From NCBI GenBank assembly GCA_016508695.1, contig VNKQ01000017.1:1-64000 (forward strand): 64,000 nt of DNA, given 5' to 3'. The first letter of the stretch is position 1. Every line of letters starts with the position of its first letter. Under the pieces are notes generated by a model that was given only the letters and a program-made list of their open reading frames with translations, did no database searches and was not told the DNA's origin. Position numbers and translations under genes: made by a program. This document shows, one piece after another, positions 42,840 to 53,924 of this stretch. The DNA comes from Hyphodiscus hymeniophilus. Taxonomy: Eukaryota > Ascomycota > Leotiomycetes > Helotiales > Hyphodiscaceae.

Positions 42840-43708
42840 TCGAGGAACTCGGTCGACTTCAGCCATCTCGCTGCTTGTGCCCCGCATTCCAGTGTCCCGG
42901 AAACCGGGAGGTGGCATGAAGGCCAGAGAAGGAAGGCTGGAAGCGAGGGTGGAACATGAACAGCCTCAATACTGTATTGTTGCCCCAAAGCATTTGCAAG
43001 GCCCTCCAGAGGCAGCTCCAACATTGCCCTCGAATATTTGGAAGACCCTACCTGCTCAAAGGCTGGAGTCATCTGTAACAGGATTACACCAAGCAATTGC
43101 TTTGCATGATCCTAGCTATTCAAACAGTACATAAAATTCCAAAGCTTTGGATATTTTGTACAACTTCACGCTCATCATGCAATCCCAGTAGGAGTGCCTT
43201 CTTTGAGTAGGATGTATCTGAGGCTTTCCTTTCGGCTCTAAATCAGTTAGAGAGCCTAAGAAGTTGGCGATCTGTGAATCAGTGGACGTGATATGTCTTG
43301 TGAGGACCTGAATTGAAGACAGACAGCTGAGATGTTGAAAACAGTCCGATATGGTTCCTGAAAACAGCGGTCACTCTGCGTCGAGTTCATGAGCTTGTAA
43401 ACAACAAATGACATACTCAATATACATTAACGCCTGTGCAAACTCGTGGTGGCATCAGTAGTCGGTGCAATGTAAGATTGGAGATTGATAACAAAGTGCG
43501 ACCCTACCCCCGCGCCCATCAGTTCATCGTCATATTTCGCTAGATACTTCGAAATTGAAATATATTAAAGATACTTAGCTGTGCAAGTCGAATACGCGAT
43601 CATCGATAGTTAAAAATAACAGAAAGTCAATAACAGAGATAAGCGTTGGTCATTGGATTTCATATATCATAAATTATGCAACCTATTGTTGCGTGACGAC
43701 CCTAATCA

Positions 43709-46700
43709 TCAAATGTACGCCGCATAATCCTTCTCAACAATGCCCCTCACACTCCCCTTATTTCCAGCGGCAGCATCAACACTCAACGGCCTCTTTCCCT
43801 TTCCCGAGACCATCCTCGCGTTCGGTCCCAGCTCAGGTGGCATTGGGCTCGTAGGATGGCTCCTCAAAGCCGTCCCAGGTACCAGATTATGTCCCTGAGC
43901 TGCATCGTCCCCCGCGATTCTACAGGCCCATACGCCATGATGTTCCCCATACTGTCTCGATGTTCTGAGCCCTGCGTCTCCCAGCTTCCGTCCGAGTAGT
44001 CATCTCGGACGTCGTCTTCGTATACATCATCACCTTCTGGTTGTCCCATCTCGGAACGTGTATGGACCACAATATTGGGTTGGGATTGGTTGAGCGAGTC
44101 AGCTGGTTCGAAGCGACTGTCATTGGAATCATTTGAATCCATGCTACCATTTGTGTTCCCACCAGATATATGGCTTTGGATGTATGACCGCAGTTGTCGA
44201 GTGCCTTCACGAGCGACTGCGTACGAGATACCTAACGAATCTCTAGGCATTGTCTCGTCCTCTCCAAGATCGCCTAAGGCATGTTGGTCTCCCAATGATT
44301 CCTCTGGCACAGTTGGAGAGTCCGCATACGACGTGCGGACCCTATTTGATGACATCCTCTTGTTTCTGATCGACCCTCCTCCGGCGAAGAATGGTGAAGA
44401 TCTTACTACTCGCCTGTTTACTGGTCGGCTTGGAGAAGTACTTTCTGGCAACCCCGCGGGGGAAGGTGGAGCTTGTCGGATCTGTGCTTGCAAATTCAAA
44501 GGAGCCACTCGATCAGAATCCAAGACATCGGTGTTTTCCGTGATGGCAGACACGTTGCTCAACCTGGACGGATTTCGGCCAGGTACTTCTGAGTTGACTG
44601 TCTGCCAATTAGTGGGATCTCCAGAGACACCGACTGCCTCCCAGTTCTGTCCGTGGCCAACGCTCCTTCTCTTTGCAGGTACTCCTGCCAAGGGTACAAT
44701 AGATTCCCTGCCTCCATGTCCAATCCCGCTTCTTTGATCAATTCCTGGTACAAATCTCGATGTCCGCTTTGATGATTTTGCTGATTTCGTATGTTGCAGC
44801 TTATCACTAAAGTTTGTGTATTCTGATGATTGTGTGCTAGTACGTTTCGACAATACCGAGAAATTGTCAAGGGGTGTGAGTGAGAAGTTGCTGTCTCTAA
44901 GATTCAAAATTGTGCTTCTAGGTCTCTGCATCGAAAGATTGCTATCTCTTCTGGCACTGTCTCTAGACTTCATCCTCCCTGATCTTCGACTCTGACCTTT
45001 CCTTGAGTAATTACGAGTCAACCGGATAGATGAATTCGTCCGCGAACTTGAGCTGATCGTTGGATATGCACTATCTTGAGTTGTCCTCCGACTTTTGTCA
45101 GTCCTGGATAAAGCGTTCTCGGAGTACGCTCGAACTCGCATACTATCGGAGTGCTTAAATTCGTCTTTTGGGGGAGCTGAGGCTGCTGACATCGTCTGCG
45201 AGCGTCTCAAGGGGTTGTCTGCAAGTGTCGCAGAATTCCTCTTCCAGTATGGTGTGTAGGCGGAGGGGGGTTGTTCGATGGTGGTGAACCCAGTTGTGTC
45301 TAATTGGAGAGGTGGTGGAGGAGCAACACGGGGTGTTCGAATGATTTCCACTGCACTCGATGACTCCTCTTTTGGCGCCGAGATATCGCTTTTCGTTAGA
45401 CTCTGAGGCCGTTTCTTCGCCGCTCGCCTTCGTTTCAAACAGCAGCAGAGACCTAGGATAATAGCAAGCATTGCCAGCGATGACGGCACGACGATCGCTG
45501 CGATGGCTCCCCTGCTGAGACCTTTGTGTCGAGTGTCAGACGACGATTCAGATGTATCCGAAGGATTATGAGCTCTTGTAGATGTTGGAGAATGCGATGC
45601 TGAATTGCTTGACTCGGGGGATTGGATATTCCCTGACACCACGAATAGATCAAAAGATTCGGAGTTCGATGACTGGGTAGATTTGGAAGTGGCCGTGAGT
45701 ACGACACCGATCTTAGAATCAGATGTATCCGAGGGTGCAGTTCCAGATAAGTTGAAAGTCTGAGAATCAAACGAAATCCAGGAAGCCGCAGGTGAGAACC
45801 GCGCCGTTATCTCGATGTCGGAGCTGTTCTTGACATATGAGCCGATATCGAACGAAAACGGAGCCCCAGACGTAACATTGAGCGTTCCTATTTGGGATTT
45901 GAACAGCGCCGTAGTGATGTCTACGTAGACCGTTGCATTATCAGTGTCTCCATAAATATCTGTTGCTTGTACAGTGATATTCAAAGGAACTGCATTTGCT
46001 GGCACAGTTCCACTGAGAGCGAAAGTCTTGTTATTGAAAGACAGCCACGACGGTGTGTCAGCCGTTATTGAAGTAAGGCTAGAGAGGTTGGCTGTCACTC
46101 CATCAAGCTCGAGGTTGTTCGAAAGTCCGTTGAAATTAACGACCACATCCGCAGTCGCATTTATGACCAGATCAGCGTTCTTGAACGCCAACAGATGAAC
46201 TCCAACTTCGATATCGAAAGGTATTGAGACCCCAGAAAACCCCTCCACGTCAGACGCAATGAGCTGTATCCCAAACGTCTGTGGCGGTTGTATGAGAGAC
46301 TGATAGTCTGGAGTTCGGCCACTGAAGGAAAGCGAGCTCCCGTCAAACTGTATCCAAGATGGTAGAGGGGTATTTCCAGGTGTGATGGAGTAGTAGCTTA
46401 GGCCTGAACTGCTACCATTTTCTTTGAATGTCCCAGGCTCGAATGTGAAGTTGAAATCCGTTGAGGGATGGTAAAGAATAGTTGACGGTAAGGAAGGTTT
46501 TCCGAAAGATTCTAGCTGTGATGATAGCGGGATACCGATGACTGGTGCAGCATTCGCAGAAACAACGAGAGTGGCATTCAATGTGACGGAGCCAGTCTGA
46601 TCGGTTGCCGTAAGGTCAAGGTTGAACCCATTAACATCAGGAGTTCCAGCATCGTTTTTGGGAGGTGTTCCTGATAGAGTTCGTGTACTGCTATCAAGAG

Positions 46701-46908
46701 ACAACCAGCTCGGAGCGTTCGATAAGCTGTACGTCAAGGGTAGGTTGGATGCGAAGGTCGAATTCGAGAAGGTATATGTAAAAGGTTCCGACACTCGTGC
46801 AACAGGTGGTACCTGAGAGTTGAGAGGAAATGATATTGTTGGAATAGCATTGGTGCCAGAAGCAAAGATGGCCGCAACTGTAACGACAGTCCTCAGCGCC
46901 ATCCTCAA
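43709..46908 (-). CDS. Axl2/Bud10-like cadherin-domain plasma-membrane protein (frame break near 3' end)
   Basis: A 1014-codon ORF (46908-43864) encodes a signal peptide (about 1-22), three to four cadherin-like (CADG) repeats rich in Asn/Ser/Thr (for example LPLTYSLSNAPSWLSLDSST and PSWLSFNNKTFALSG), one membrane helix near 465-490 (AIVVPSSLAMLAIILG followed by CCCLKRRRAAKK), and a long serine-rich cytosolic tail. This is the layout of Axl2, a septin and polarity-site marker. The ORF stops early at 43864, while a second frame continues with family-like sequence (GHNLVPGTALRSHP ... IVEKDYAAYI) to a stop at 43709. The frames join if the G run at about 43910-43914 had one more G, or through an in-phase 53-bp GTATGG...GCAG intron lacking a clear branch site. 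I annotate to 43709. Confidence 0.85.
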
Positions 46909-47689
46909 TGACCTAGGTCGGTGAAAGATCTCTTGGATTCAACAGTAAGGTATAGGTTCAGTTCATATTACGCTGGAGCAGTAAGGAAGGGGTTGACAGC
47001 ATGGTATCTACAGTTTTGAATAATTGCAATGAACAAGGAGGACTCCAAAAGAAAGCCAGGGCTACCAGACTTACCATTGAAAAAAAAATTGGAGGGGTCG
47101 TAATCGATATCGCCTTGCATGTGCTGGAATTCGAAGAATGGAAGGGGCGGAACGCTGCAAGGGGTCTATGGACATAGCCCAACCATTCAATAACCTCTGA
47201 AAAGCGAGTTTGATGGCGGAGTGTGAAGAAGATATGGAGGTTGAAACGCGGAGCGCATGGCATTCTCCAGCCAGCCACCGCGAGATTTGGAGAAGCCATC
47301 GCGAAAACTTCAGTCGGGGTTTTTCCCGAGACAGAAGACACATAATGAAAATCGCATTGGCTCGATTTTGCCGCAATGACTGCTGAGTGATTGCGGCGGC
47401 GAAAGACAGAAGAGAGGATTGTTCTTGGGAGGCAGCCCCCCATTTACTGAATTACTCGAGTGCTGACGAGCAGAGAGCTGGAATCGGAGATAGGACAAGA
47501 CGGTGTACCTGACAAGATGTTGGCCGAGGCTCTCGTGTTCGACTGCATTAAAGAGATGTGTTCAAGGGGAGAAAAGGCGGAGGAGTACAATAGTGTATCC
47601 AAGGGGGACGAGGAAGGAGTTCCTAAACCGACCTACACTTCGATAGACTCGCACCTCATTATGGACCACTAAAATTTACGCCTGCGACA
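46909..47689. promoter_or_regulatory. Divergent intergenic region of AXL2-like and EFM6-like genes
   Basis: 781 bp between divergent starts. It includes a 70-codon ORF (47460-47672, plus) that could belong to a 5' exon of the methyltransferase gene, but no donor/acceptor pair convinced me. No specific motif is seen. Confidence 0.4.
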
Positions 47690-48543
47690 ATGTACTCGTA
47701 CCAAAGTCCCGTAACACTTTGGAACTTCGTGTCATTGAAGATGTTTTCCCACCCGCCTTCGCCAGAGTTTTCTCCTTTGGCTATTGGACAAGATTTCACG
47801 CCTCTCCCAACATACAAAGCCGCATCAACAACGTCCATCAACTTTTCAGACCTCCTCGAACCATCCTTAAAGCTACATGAGGATCTCAAATCTGGCTGCG
47901 GTGGTCAACTCTGGCCTGCAGGGATGGTGCTAGCCCAGCAGATGCTACGGTATCATAGAGATACTTTGAAAGATGCGAGAATGTGAACAGTTTCTGCTCT
48001 CTGGAGGTCGAGCTTGATGCTGACGAGGAATAGCCTTGAACTTGGAGCCGGTGGCGGGCTCGTTGGACTTGGCGTCGCCCTCGGCTGCACAGTTGATAAT
48101 GTCATCTACCTCACGGATCAAGAGAATATGCTATCCCTCATGGTGCAGAATATCAACTTGAATGCTCTTCAGTCACGTGTGGTCGCTCTGGTTTTGAACT
48201 GGCAAGTCTTAGCTCTAGGGAAAATGATGATAGCTCTGACTGAATGTTCAGGGGTGATCAATTACCAGAAGAGATCGTCCAACAGAAGCCAAATATCATC
48301 TTAGCTGCTGATTGTGTTTATTTCGAGCCTGCATTCCCTCTCCTGCTCACCACCCTTCAACAACTCCTTGACCTTTGTGAAGATGCTGTCATATACTTCT
48401 GCTTCAAGAAGCGGAGAAGAGCAGACATGCTATTCATGAGGAAGTCAAGGAAGATGTTTGTGGTTCAGGAAATCGAGGATGTTGACAGAGAAAAGTTCTC
48501 AAGAGAGGGCTTATTTCTGTACACATTCAGAAGGAAGGCATGA
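47690..48543 (+). CDS. Efm6-like protein-lysine methyltransferase (METTL21 family)
   Basis: Three exons (47690-47982, 48034-48201, 48252-48543) give 250 residues. A class I SAM-dependent methyltransferase: LKSGCGGQLWPAGMVLAQ leads into the SAM loop ILELGAGGGLVGLGVALGC (joined by intron 1) and then the family signature ILAADCVYFEPAFPLL. Yeast Efm6 methylates a lysine of translation elongation factor eEF1A. Intron 2 (48202-48251) has to be GC-AG (GCAAGT...GTTCAG, with a ctgac branch site) to produce LNWGDQLPEEIV; reading through gives a premature stop. The start MYSYQSP is uncertain; the conserved part begins at MFSHPPSPEF, 17 codons on. Confidence 0.88.
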
Positions 48544-48642
48544 GAGCTCTATGTATGATCTATGGGCATGAGTTTACGAATTCATGAACGTCACCCTTGC
48601 CGTTAGTCTCCACTCGTTTGCTTTTAACAAACCCCCCATCTC

Positions 48643-49427
48643 TTACACTTCGCCGTCGCCCATATTCACACCCAGCAAGAAGGCAGGCTCGTTTACCTTA
48701 TGATGCTCATAACTCAGAACTCCAACAGCTCCAGGCTCCAACATCATGGGCAAAGTCGCCCCGAGCTCGAACCCTATCCAGCGTTTTGCAAACGCTCTCA
48801 AGATATGTCCGTGGGCAATCAGCACGACGTCAACGCTCTTCTCCCCATGCATATATGGACCTTGAATCTCCCTGATCTTCCCTATCACACGATCAAGACG
48901 ACTTGAAACCTCAGCAGCCGATTCCCCGTCCTCACATCCGTCTACCCAGATATTCCACGGCCTTTCAGTATCCAACCCCCGTTCCTTCCGCCCTGACCGG
49001 ATTTGCGCAGTCAACAATCCCTCGTATTTCCCATAGTCCCACTCTCGAATATCCTCCGTGGTCTCGGATATACTCTCCAGTGCTTTTTGGGTGGCTCCGT
49101 CGAAAAGCAATTCGAATGTGCGTTGTGCTCGAATTCGGGGACTTATGAAGAGATACGCTACCTTAGAAGGGTCGATGATCTTGCCGAGGCCAACTACCTT
49201 GCGCGCGGACGATGAGACCTGAGATTCGCCATTGGGTGTCAATGGAATCTCACTGCGACCAGTGTACCGCCCATTGATAGTCCATTCGGTCTCTCCTGCG
49301 GAAAATTAGCTTCACGGTTCATTTCCCGGAGCAGAAAGGCCCTTGCGTTACCTTGTGCAAGTGCTTAAGGATGCTCACCATGGCGTACGAGAAACACTCG
49401 TGGTGTCCCTGCGTCTTTGTCGGGCAT
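48643..49427 (-). CDS. Histidine-phosphatase family enzyme, sedoheptulose-1,7-bisphosphatase (Shb17) type
   Basis: Two exons, 49427-49379 and 49295-48643, with an 83-bp intron give 233 residues. Splicing restores FLVRHGETEWTINGRYTGRSEIPLT, the phosphohistidine RHG motif and substrate loop of the phosphoglycerate-mutase superfamily. Further signatures are YLFISPRIRAQRTFELLF, the catalytic EWDYGKYEG, and the second histidine in VVLIAHGHILRAFAKRW. Length and motif order agree with Shb17, which hydrolyses sedoheptulose-1,7-bisphosphate in riboneogenesis. Other small-molecule phosphatases of the family cannot be excluded. Confidence 0.85.
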
Positions 49428-49764
49428 TTTGAGATGATTATGGCCAATTGTGAAGGTGTTACCAATCTCAATGGAATGACAAAATTTTAGAAAGCCCCTC
49501 GTCCGATAAGCCTTATCGGCGAGTGAAAGTTTTGGCGGGGATCTCCTCTCACGACGCAACATCCACTTTCTTGGGAATTTATTAGAAAGCGTCTTTCATA
49601 TATTCTGGCGGAAATCTAAGGTCATGAGTAAAATCTCTCATCTACGGGTCTTGAAGCGGTAAGATCTTCAGACCATTAAGACACGTCACCAAAGCAAGCC
49701 AAATTATCTCTACTTCGATCGTTTGATGTCTATGGCACGATCAAGTATTGGACCTTCTCTCCAC
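49428..49764. other. Intergenic
   Basis: 337 bp containing the Shb17-like promoter and the 3' flank of the lipoate ligase gene. Nothing else is seen. Confidence 0.5.
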
Positions 49765-51120
49765 CTATTCACCCTGTGAAACACCAAGCATGATGTTCAT
49801 CCAAGCCCCCGCTCTTCTCTCTTCTGCGCCTGTGCCTAGAATACTTTCCCAGTCATGAATCTCGTGCAGAGTTCTGTTCAGCAAACTTTTATTACTTTGC
49901 TTCTCTCGTTCGCCTTCACCAAACTTTATCTCTGCCTCGATAATCTTCCCATTTCTCACTGTGAGGTCTGCGCGGAGCTTTGGGTACCGTCAGTATTCTC
50001 AATCCAAATAGCCGTCCAGATTCCTCACTTTTGGTGGTGGATCGGGCAGATCATCCCACGATCCCTTCCGAGTATCTTTGCTATGATCATACTCGCTATT
50101 GTGAGTAGACAACGTGAACTGTGGTGTCTGGGAATAGATCCAGTCGGGTGACTGAAGACTGTGAGCAACGATCAATGAGGCTACGCATAGACGTACCTTC
50201 AGCTCCTCGACGCCATTGACAATTTCTGGGACAGAAGCTACATTGCCTCTCAAGACCATAGGCTCGCCAGCTTTGTAGAGCTCATTGAATTCCGCCACGA
50301 CTGCATCTTCAAAGTCGTGTTGATCAACATTGACGTTCGCAACTGGGGAGCTAACACTGTCAACGCCACGAGCGTTTATGTATCGCTTCGAAGGAGACCA
50401 GAGGATTTTAGAGATGATAGGCAAATTTTCGGATGACAGCAGACACGTCCCATGATGCAGAGATCTTAGCCTGGTCAGTTTATATGCTGATCCAGAAACC
50501 TTCAATGGCCTAGGATCTTGGTGACCCGTTCCAATCCTATCCATTACAATGTCATGACGCTCATTCACCCTTACTCTATCCACTCCCAATTTATGTAAAG
50601 CCCGTACTACCATCTGTGCATGTTTGTCTCGATCAAAGTCCGGCGTGGGACATATAACGCTGTAATTGACATTGCCTCTGTCATGAAAGACTGTCCCACC
50701 ACCTGATCTTCGTCGAACGAGCAAAGTATCGTATTTATATTTGAGTGAAGGGATATGAGTTTCGACCCAAGGATTCTGGTTTCTTCCGATAATTACCGAT
50801 TTTTCGTTCAAGTATAGAAAAAGAATCATCGAGTCCGTAGGGCTATTCTGCAGTAGATAATGCTCAATGGAGAGGTTGACATAGGGGTCGAGAATCCTAG
50901 ATATGTAGATTTGGGATTTGTTCGAGGCATTGGTCACTGCCTGTACGAATTCGGAATATCGACGGCGCTGCGGTTTACAGAAGCTGTATCGAGCTCTCAG
51001 TATTGGGCTGAAGCCTCTCGAAGGAGCCATATTTGCTGCTGTTAATATTGAGACGAGAATTGGAGATTCTGGAAGAAGTCGAAGCCTTGTGAGCTTTCGA
51101 TGGTCCGAGCTCGCTACCAA
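49765..51120 (-). CDS. Lipoate-protein ligase A family (mitochondrial)
   Basis: Three exons (51120-50197, 50151-50029, 49977-49765) give 419 residues; a second in-frame Met at 51030 (MAPSRGFSPILRARYSF) gives a good mitochondrial presequence and may be the real start. The BPL/LplA catalytic domain is clear: IIGRNQNPWVE, RRRSGGGTVFHDRGNVNYS, and the lysine segment PLKVSGSAYKLTR. The C-terminal accessory region (RADLTVRNGKIIEAEIKF) is recovered only by removing introns 1 and 2. Intron 1 is 45 bp, a multiple of three without stops, so retention would only add 15 residues. These enzymes attach or transfer lipoyl groups to E2 and H proteins. Confidence 0.9.
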
Positions 51121-51218
51121 TTGAACGAGTCATGAAACTAGTGGAGTCATCAGGCTGAACAAAACTTCCTGAACGAACAATTCTTTCTTCCTCCATAACG
51201 AGGAGACCGCTATTCCAG

Positions 51219-52571
51219 ATGTCTACATTCGGAGAATACTTCAGAGTCACAACGTAAATAAACTCTGTCGAATGCTCGTTACCATTGTATACTGACATTG
51301 TATACAGTTATGGCGAGTCGCATTGTCGCTCCGTTGGATGTATCGTCGATGGAGTTCCTCCTGGAATGGAGCTCACAGAGGCGGATATACAGCCGCAGAT
51401 GACGAGAAGAAGACCCGGGCAAAGCGCATTGACTACTCCAAGGGACGAGAAAGATCGGGTGGAGATTCAATCGGGGACTGAATTTGGCATCACGTTGGGC
51501 ACTCCAATCGCAATGCTGGTGAAGAACGAGGATCAACGACCAAAGGATTATGGTAACTCAACAATGGATCTGTACCCTCGGCCGAGTCATGCGGATTGGA
51601 CATACTTGGAGAAATACGGCGTGAAGGCTAGCAGTGGAGGTGGGAGAAGCAGTGCGCGGGAGACAATCGGACGAGTAGCTGCTGGTGCTGTTGCAGAGAA
51701 ATACCTTAGGCTTGCCCATGGTATCGAGATAGTAGCCTTTGTTTCCTCAGTTGGCGCATTACATATGTTCCCTCCTACTTCAACACACCCCACACCTTCA
51801 ACGAATCCTGCCTTCCTTTCGCTTCTCGAAACCATCACAAGAGAAAAAGTCGACGAATTCGTGCCAGTCAGATGCCCAGATGCTGCATCATCCGAGAAGA
51901 TGGCGGAATACATTGCGGGCTTCCGGGATCGAAAGGACAGCATTGGTGGCCAAGTCACTTGTGTGATCAGAAATGTTCCTAGCGGTTTGGGCGAGCCTGT
52001 TTTCGATAAAATGGAGGCAATGATTGCTCACGCCATGTTGAGCATTCCTGCAACAAAAGGATTTGAGATTGGTTCTGGTTTTGGGGGCTGCGAGGTTCCT
52101 GGCTCGGAACATAATGATGCTTTTATCGTTGCTCCTGAAGTGCCGCCAATGGAGACTGGAGCGTCAAGGAATGGAATTCCCAGACCAAAACTTACGACTA
52201 AAACCAACAACTCAGGTGGTATTCAAGGAGGAATCACAAATGGTGCACCGATTTATTTCGCTGTGGCCTTCAAACCTCCTGCGACAATTGGCCAGGCTCA
52301 GACGACGGCTACGTATAGTGGAGGGGATGATGGTGTTCTGGAAGCAAAGGGAAGACATGATCCATGTGTAGTGCCCAGAGCTGTTCCAATAGTCGAGGCT
52401 ATGGCCGCGCTGACCATCATTGATGCTTTGATGGCCCAGCAAGCACGGCAGAGTACTCGAAGTTTACTTCCTCCTCTAAAGCAAACAATTCCTGCACGGA
52501 AGACAATGGTCGGTGGAGATGATGCTGCTGCAAAACAGGCAGCTGGAGTCAATGGCGTGAAATCGGATTAG
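51219..52571 (+). CDS. ARO2: Chorismate synthase
   Basis: Two exons, 51219-51253 and 51308-52571, with a 54-bp intron (GTAAAT...ACAG) give 432 residues. The first exon encodes MSTFGEYFRVTT and the join gives TYGESHCRSVGCIVDGVPPG, the first family signature. Others are SSGGGRSSARETIGRVAAGA, GFEIGSGFGGCEVPGSEHND and GGITNGAPIYFAVAFKP. The enzyme converts EPSP to chorismate, the last shared step of aromatic amino acid biosynthesis. As is usual in fungi, the protein should also carry flavin reductase activity. It diverges from the lipoate ligase gene with only 98 bp between the outermost start codons. Confidence 0.96.
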
Positions 52572-53924
52572 ACAAAAAGCATAGGCATTGTTTGAGTAGT
52601 TTACAATGGTTTGTTGAACCATGTTTTTTTTTTGATAATTGTGCAAATCTGAGGCCCCTGCAACATGATATGGTGTGTGAGGGTTGTGTAACACCAAAAC
52701 TTTGTAAGTGTGTAGAGAGTTGTCAAAAGTTCGACTTCCTTTGTCGCTCATTTACATATGATGGGATGAATTCTACTTCCTTGCCTTCCATCTTTCTTGC
52801 ATCGGTAGGAGAAGTCCATCTCGTTGAGATACACATAGATCTTTCTCATCTTATCGAATTGGGAGAAATGATTACCCATATGAAAAGTCAGAAGTCTAGG
52901 TCCACATCTTATGCCAATCCTACTGAGGGGTGAGCCCCAAATATTGAGTATGATTTCCTGCTTGTGAAAATTAGACATGAAAGCCCTCTTGGAGTCTCGG
53001 GTAATCAAGCATCCTTCACTTCAGATTCGTTGAATAAAGAGTAATGAGCTCATCCCCACAGTTCAAGAAAGGAGTGGCTAGTAGGCAGGATTGTGTCCTT
53101 TGCTTGTCCCAGTAGTGAATACGTGAGTTCCGCATTCCTTTTTGTCTCCTTGGTGGATTGGATAAGGTTGGTGGAGAGGGCAGCTCTCTTCCCAGGGATT
53201 ATGTTGAAGGGTTTCGGGCACGATCATATGGTTTCGGGAGGCGAGCTCCTTTCTTAAGCGAGGAGCGGGGAAGTGTAGATGTTTATGACTTCAGTTTGTG
53301 TTACAAGGAATTAGATATAATCGTTCGGTAGGTAACTGAGTCGAGGTCTTGATCAAATGATTACCCCTGACTGCAGCCTTGTCTTGAAAAATGAGAGGCG
53401 TATATTTAACGAAATCCCGACGGCAACCTTCAAACCACTTTGGGAATTTGCTCAAGAATCTTAGCCTCGAGAGCCCTTCGAAGCCATCTACCCATCGCAA
53501 TCATCCTCCGAGCCTCATCCTAGACTAGCATTAAGTTGATCGTAGTCAAGGTTTCTAATTCTCGCTCGTCACGAAGCAGCATATCATCTGTCTCGAGAAA
53601 TGAGTTGCTTGAAGCAGCAAGGACCCACTCGAATGTGTACAGGAAGCTTGAGAATGCGGAAACACATGCACTGCCTGCTCCGGACGGCACTCGAATTTAG
53701 AGGCAACATGTTCATTGACTCAGTTCTTCAATATACAATAATCGTAACAATCCATAAGTACCAATCTCAAGCGTGCTCAATTATCCTTTCCAATAACGGC
53801 CATGTCCATATGCTGAGTAACAAGAGAGCATAAAAAGAGTCCAGACTCCACAAAAGGAAAGAGTAAAACATAGAAAAGCGTGAGCATGCACCCATTGTAT
53901 CCGTCATCAAGTACCAAGTCTCAT
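52572..53924. other. Intergenic between convergent genes
   Basis: 1.35 kb with short ORFs only, none recognisable. A T9 run follows ARO2 (52624-52632). It should contain the 3' ends of ARO2 and of the ribonucleotide reductase gene. Confidence 0.5.

Larger units (their letters stand above)
41760..43708. other. 1.95-kb gene-free region with two minisatellites
   Basis: No gene is seen. Two simple tandem arrays lie within it (described separately), and ORFs crossing them read monotonous repeats, so they are not credible. The left part should hold the Ptc2-like promoter, the right part the 3' flank of the Axl2-like gene. Confidence 0.55.

Noticed and set aside
42483..42959. 158-codon plus-strand ORF with LPPTTYHLPP repeats
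   Set aside because: It is generated by the 7-bp minisatellite, which is open in all frames; no other coding evidence.
47460..47672. 70-codon ORF as 5' exon of the EFM6-like gene
   Set aside because: No donor/acceptor pair links it in frame to the conserved start, and the sequence does not resemble the family N-terminus.
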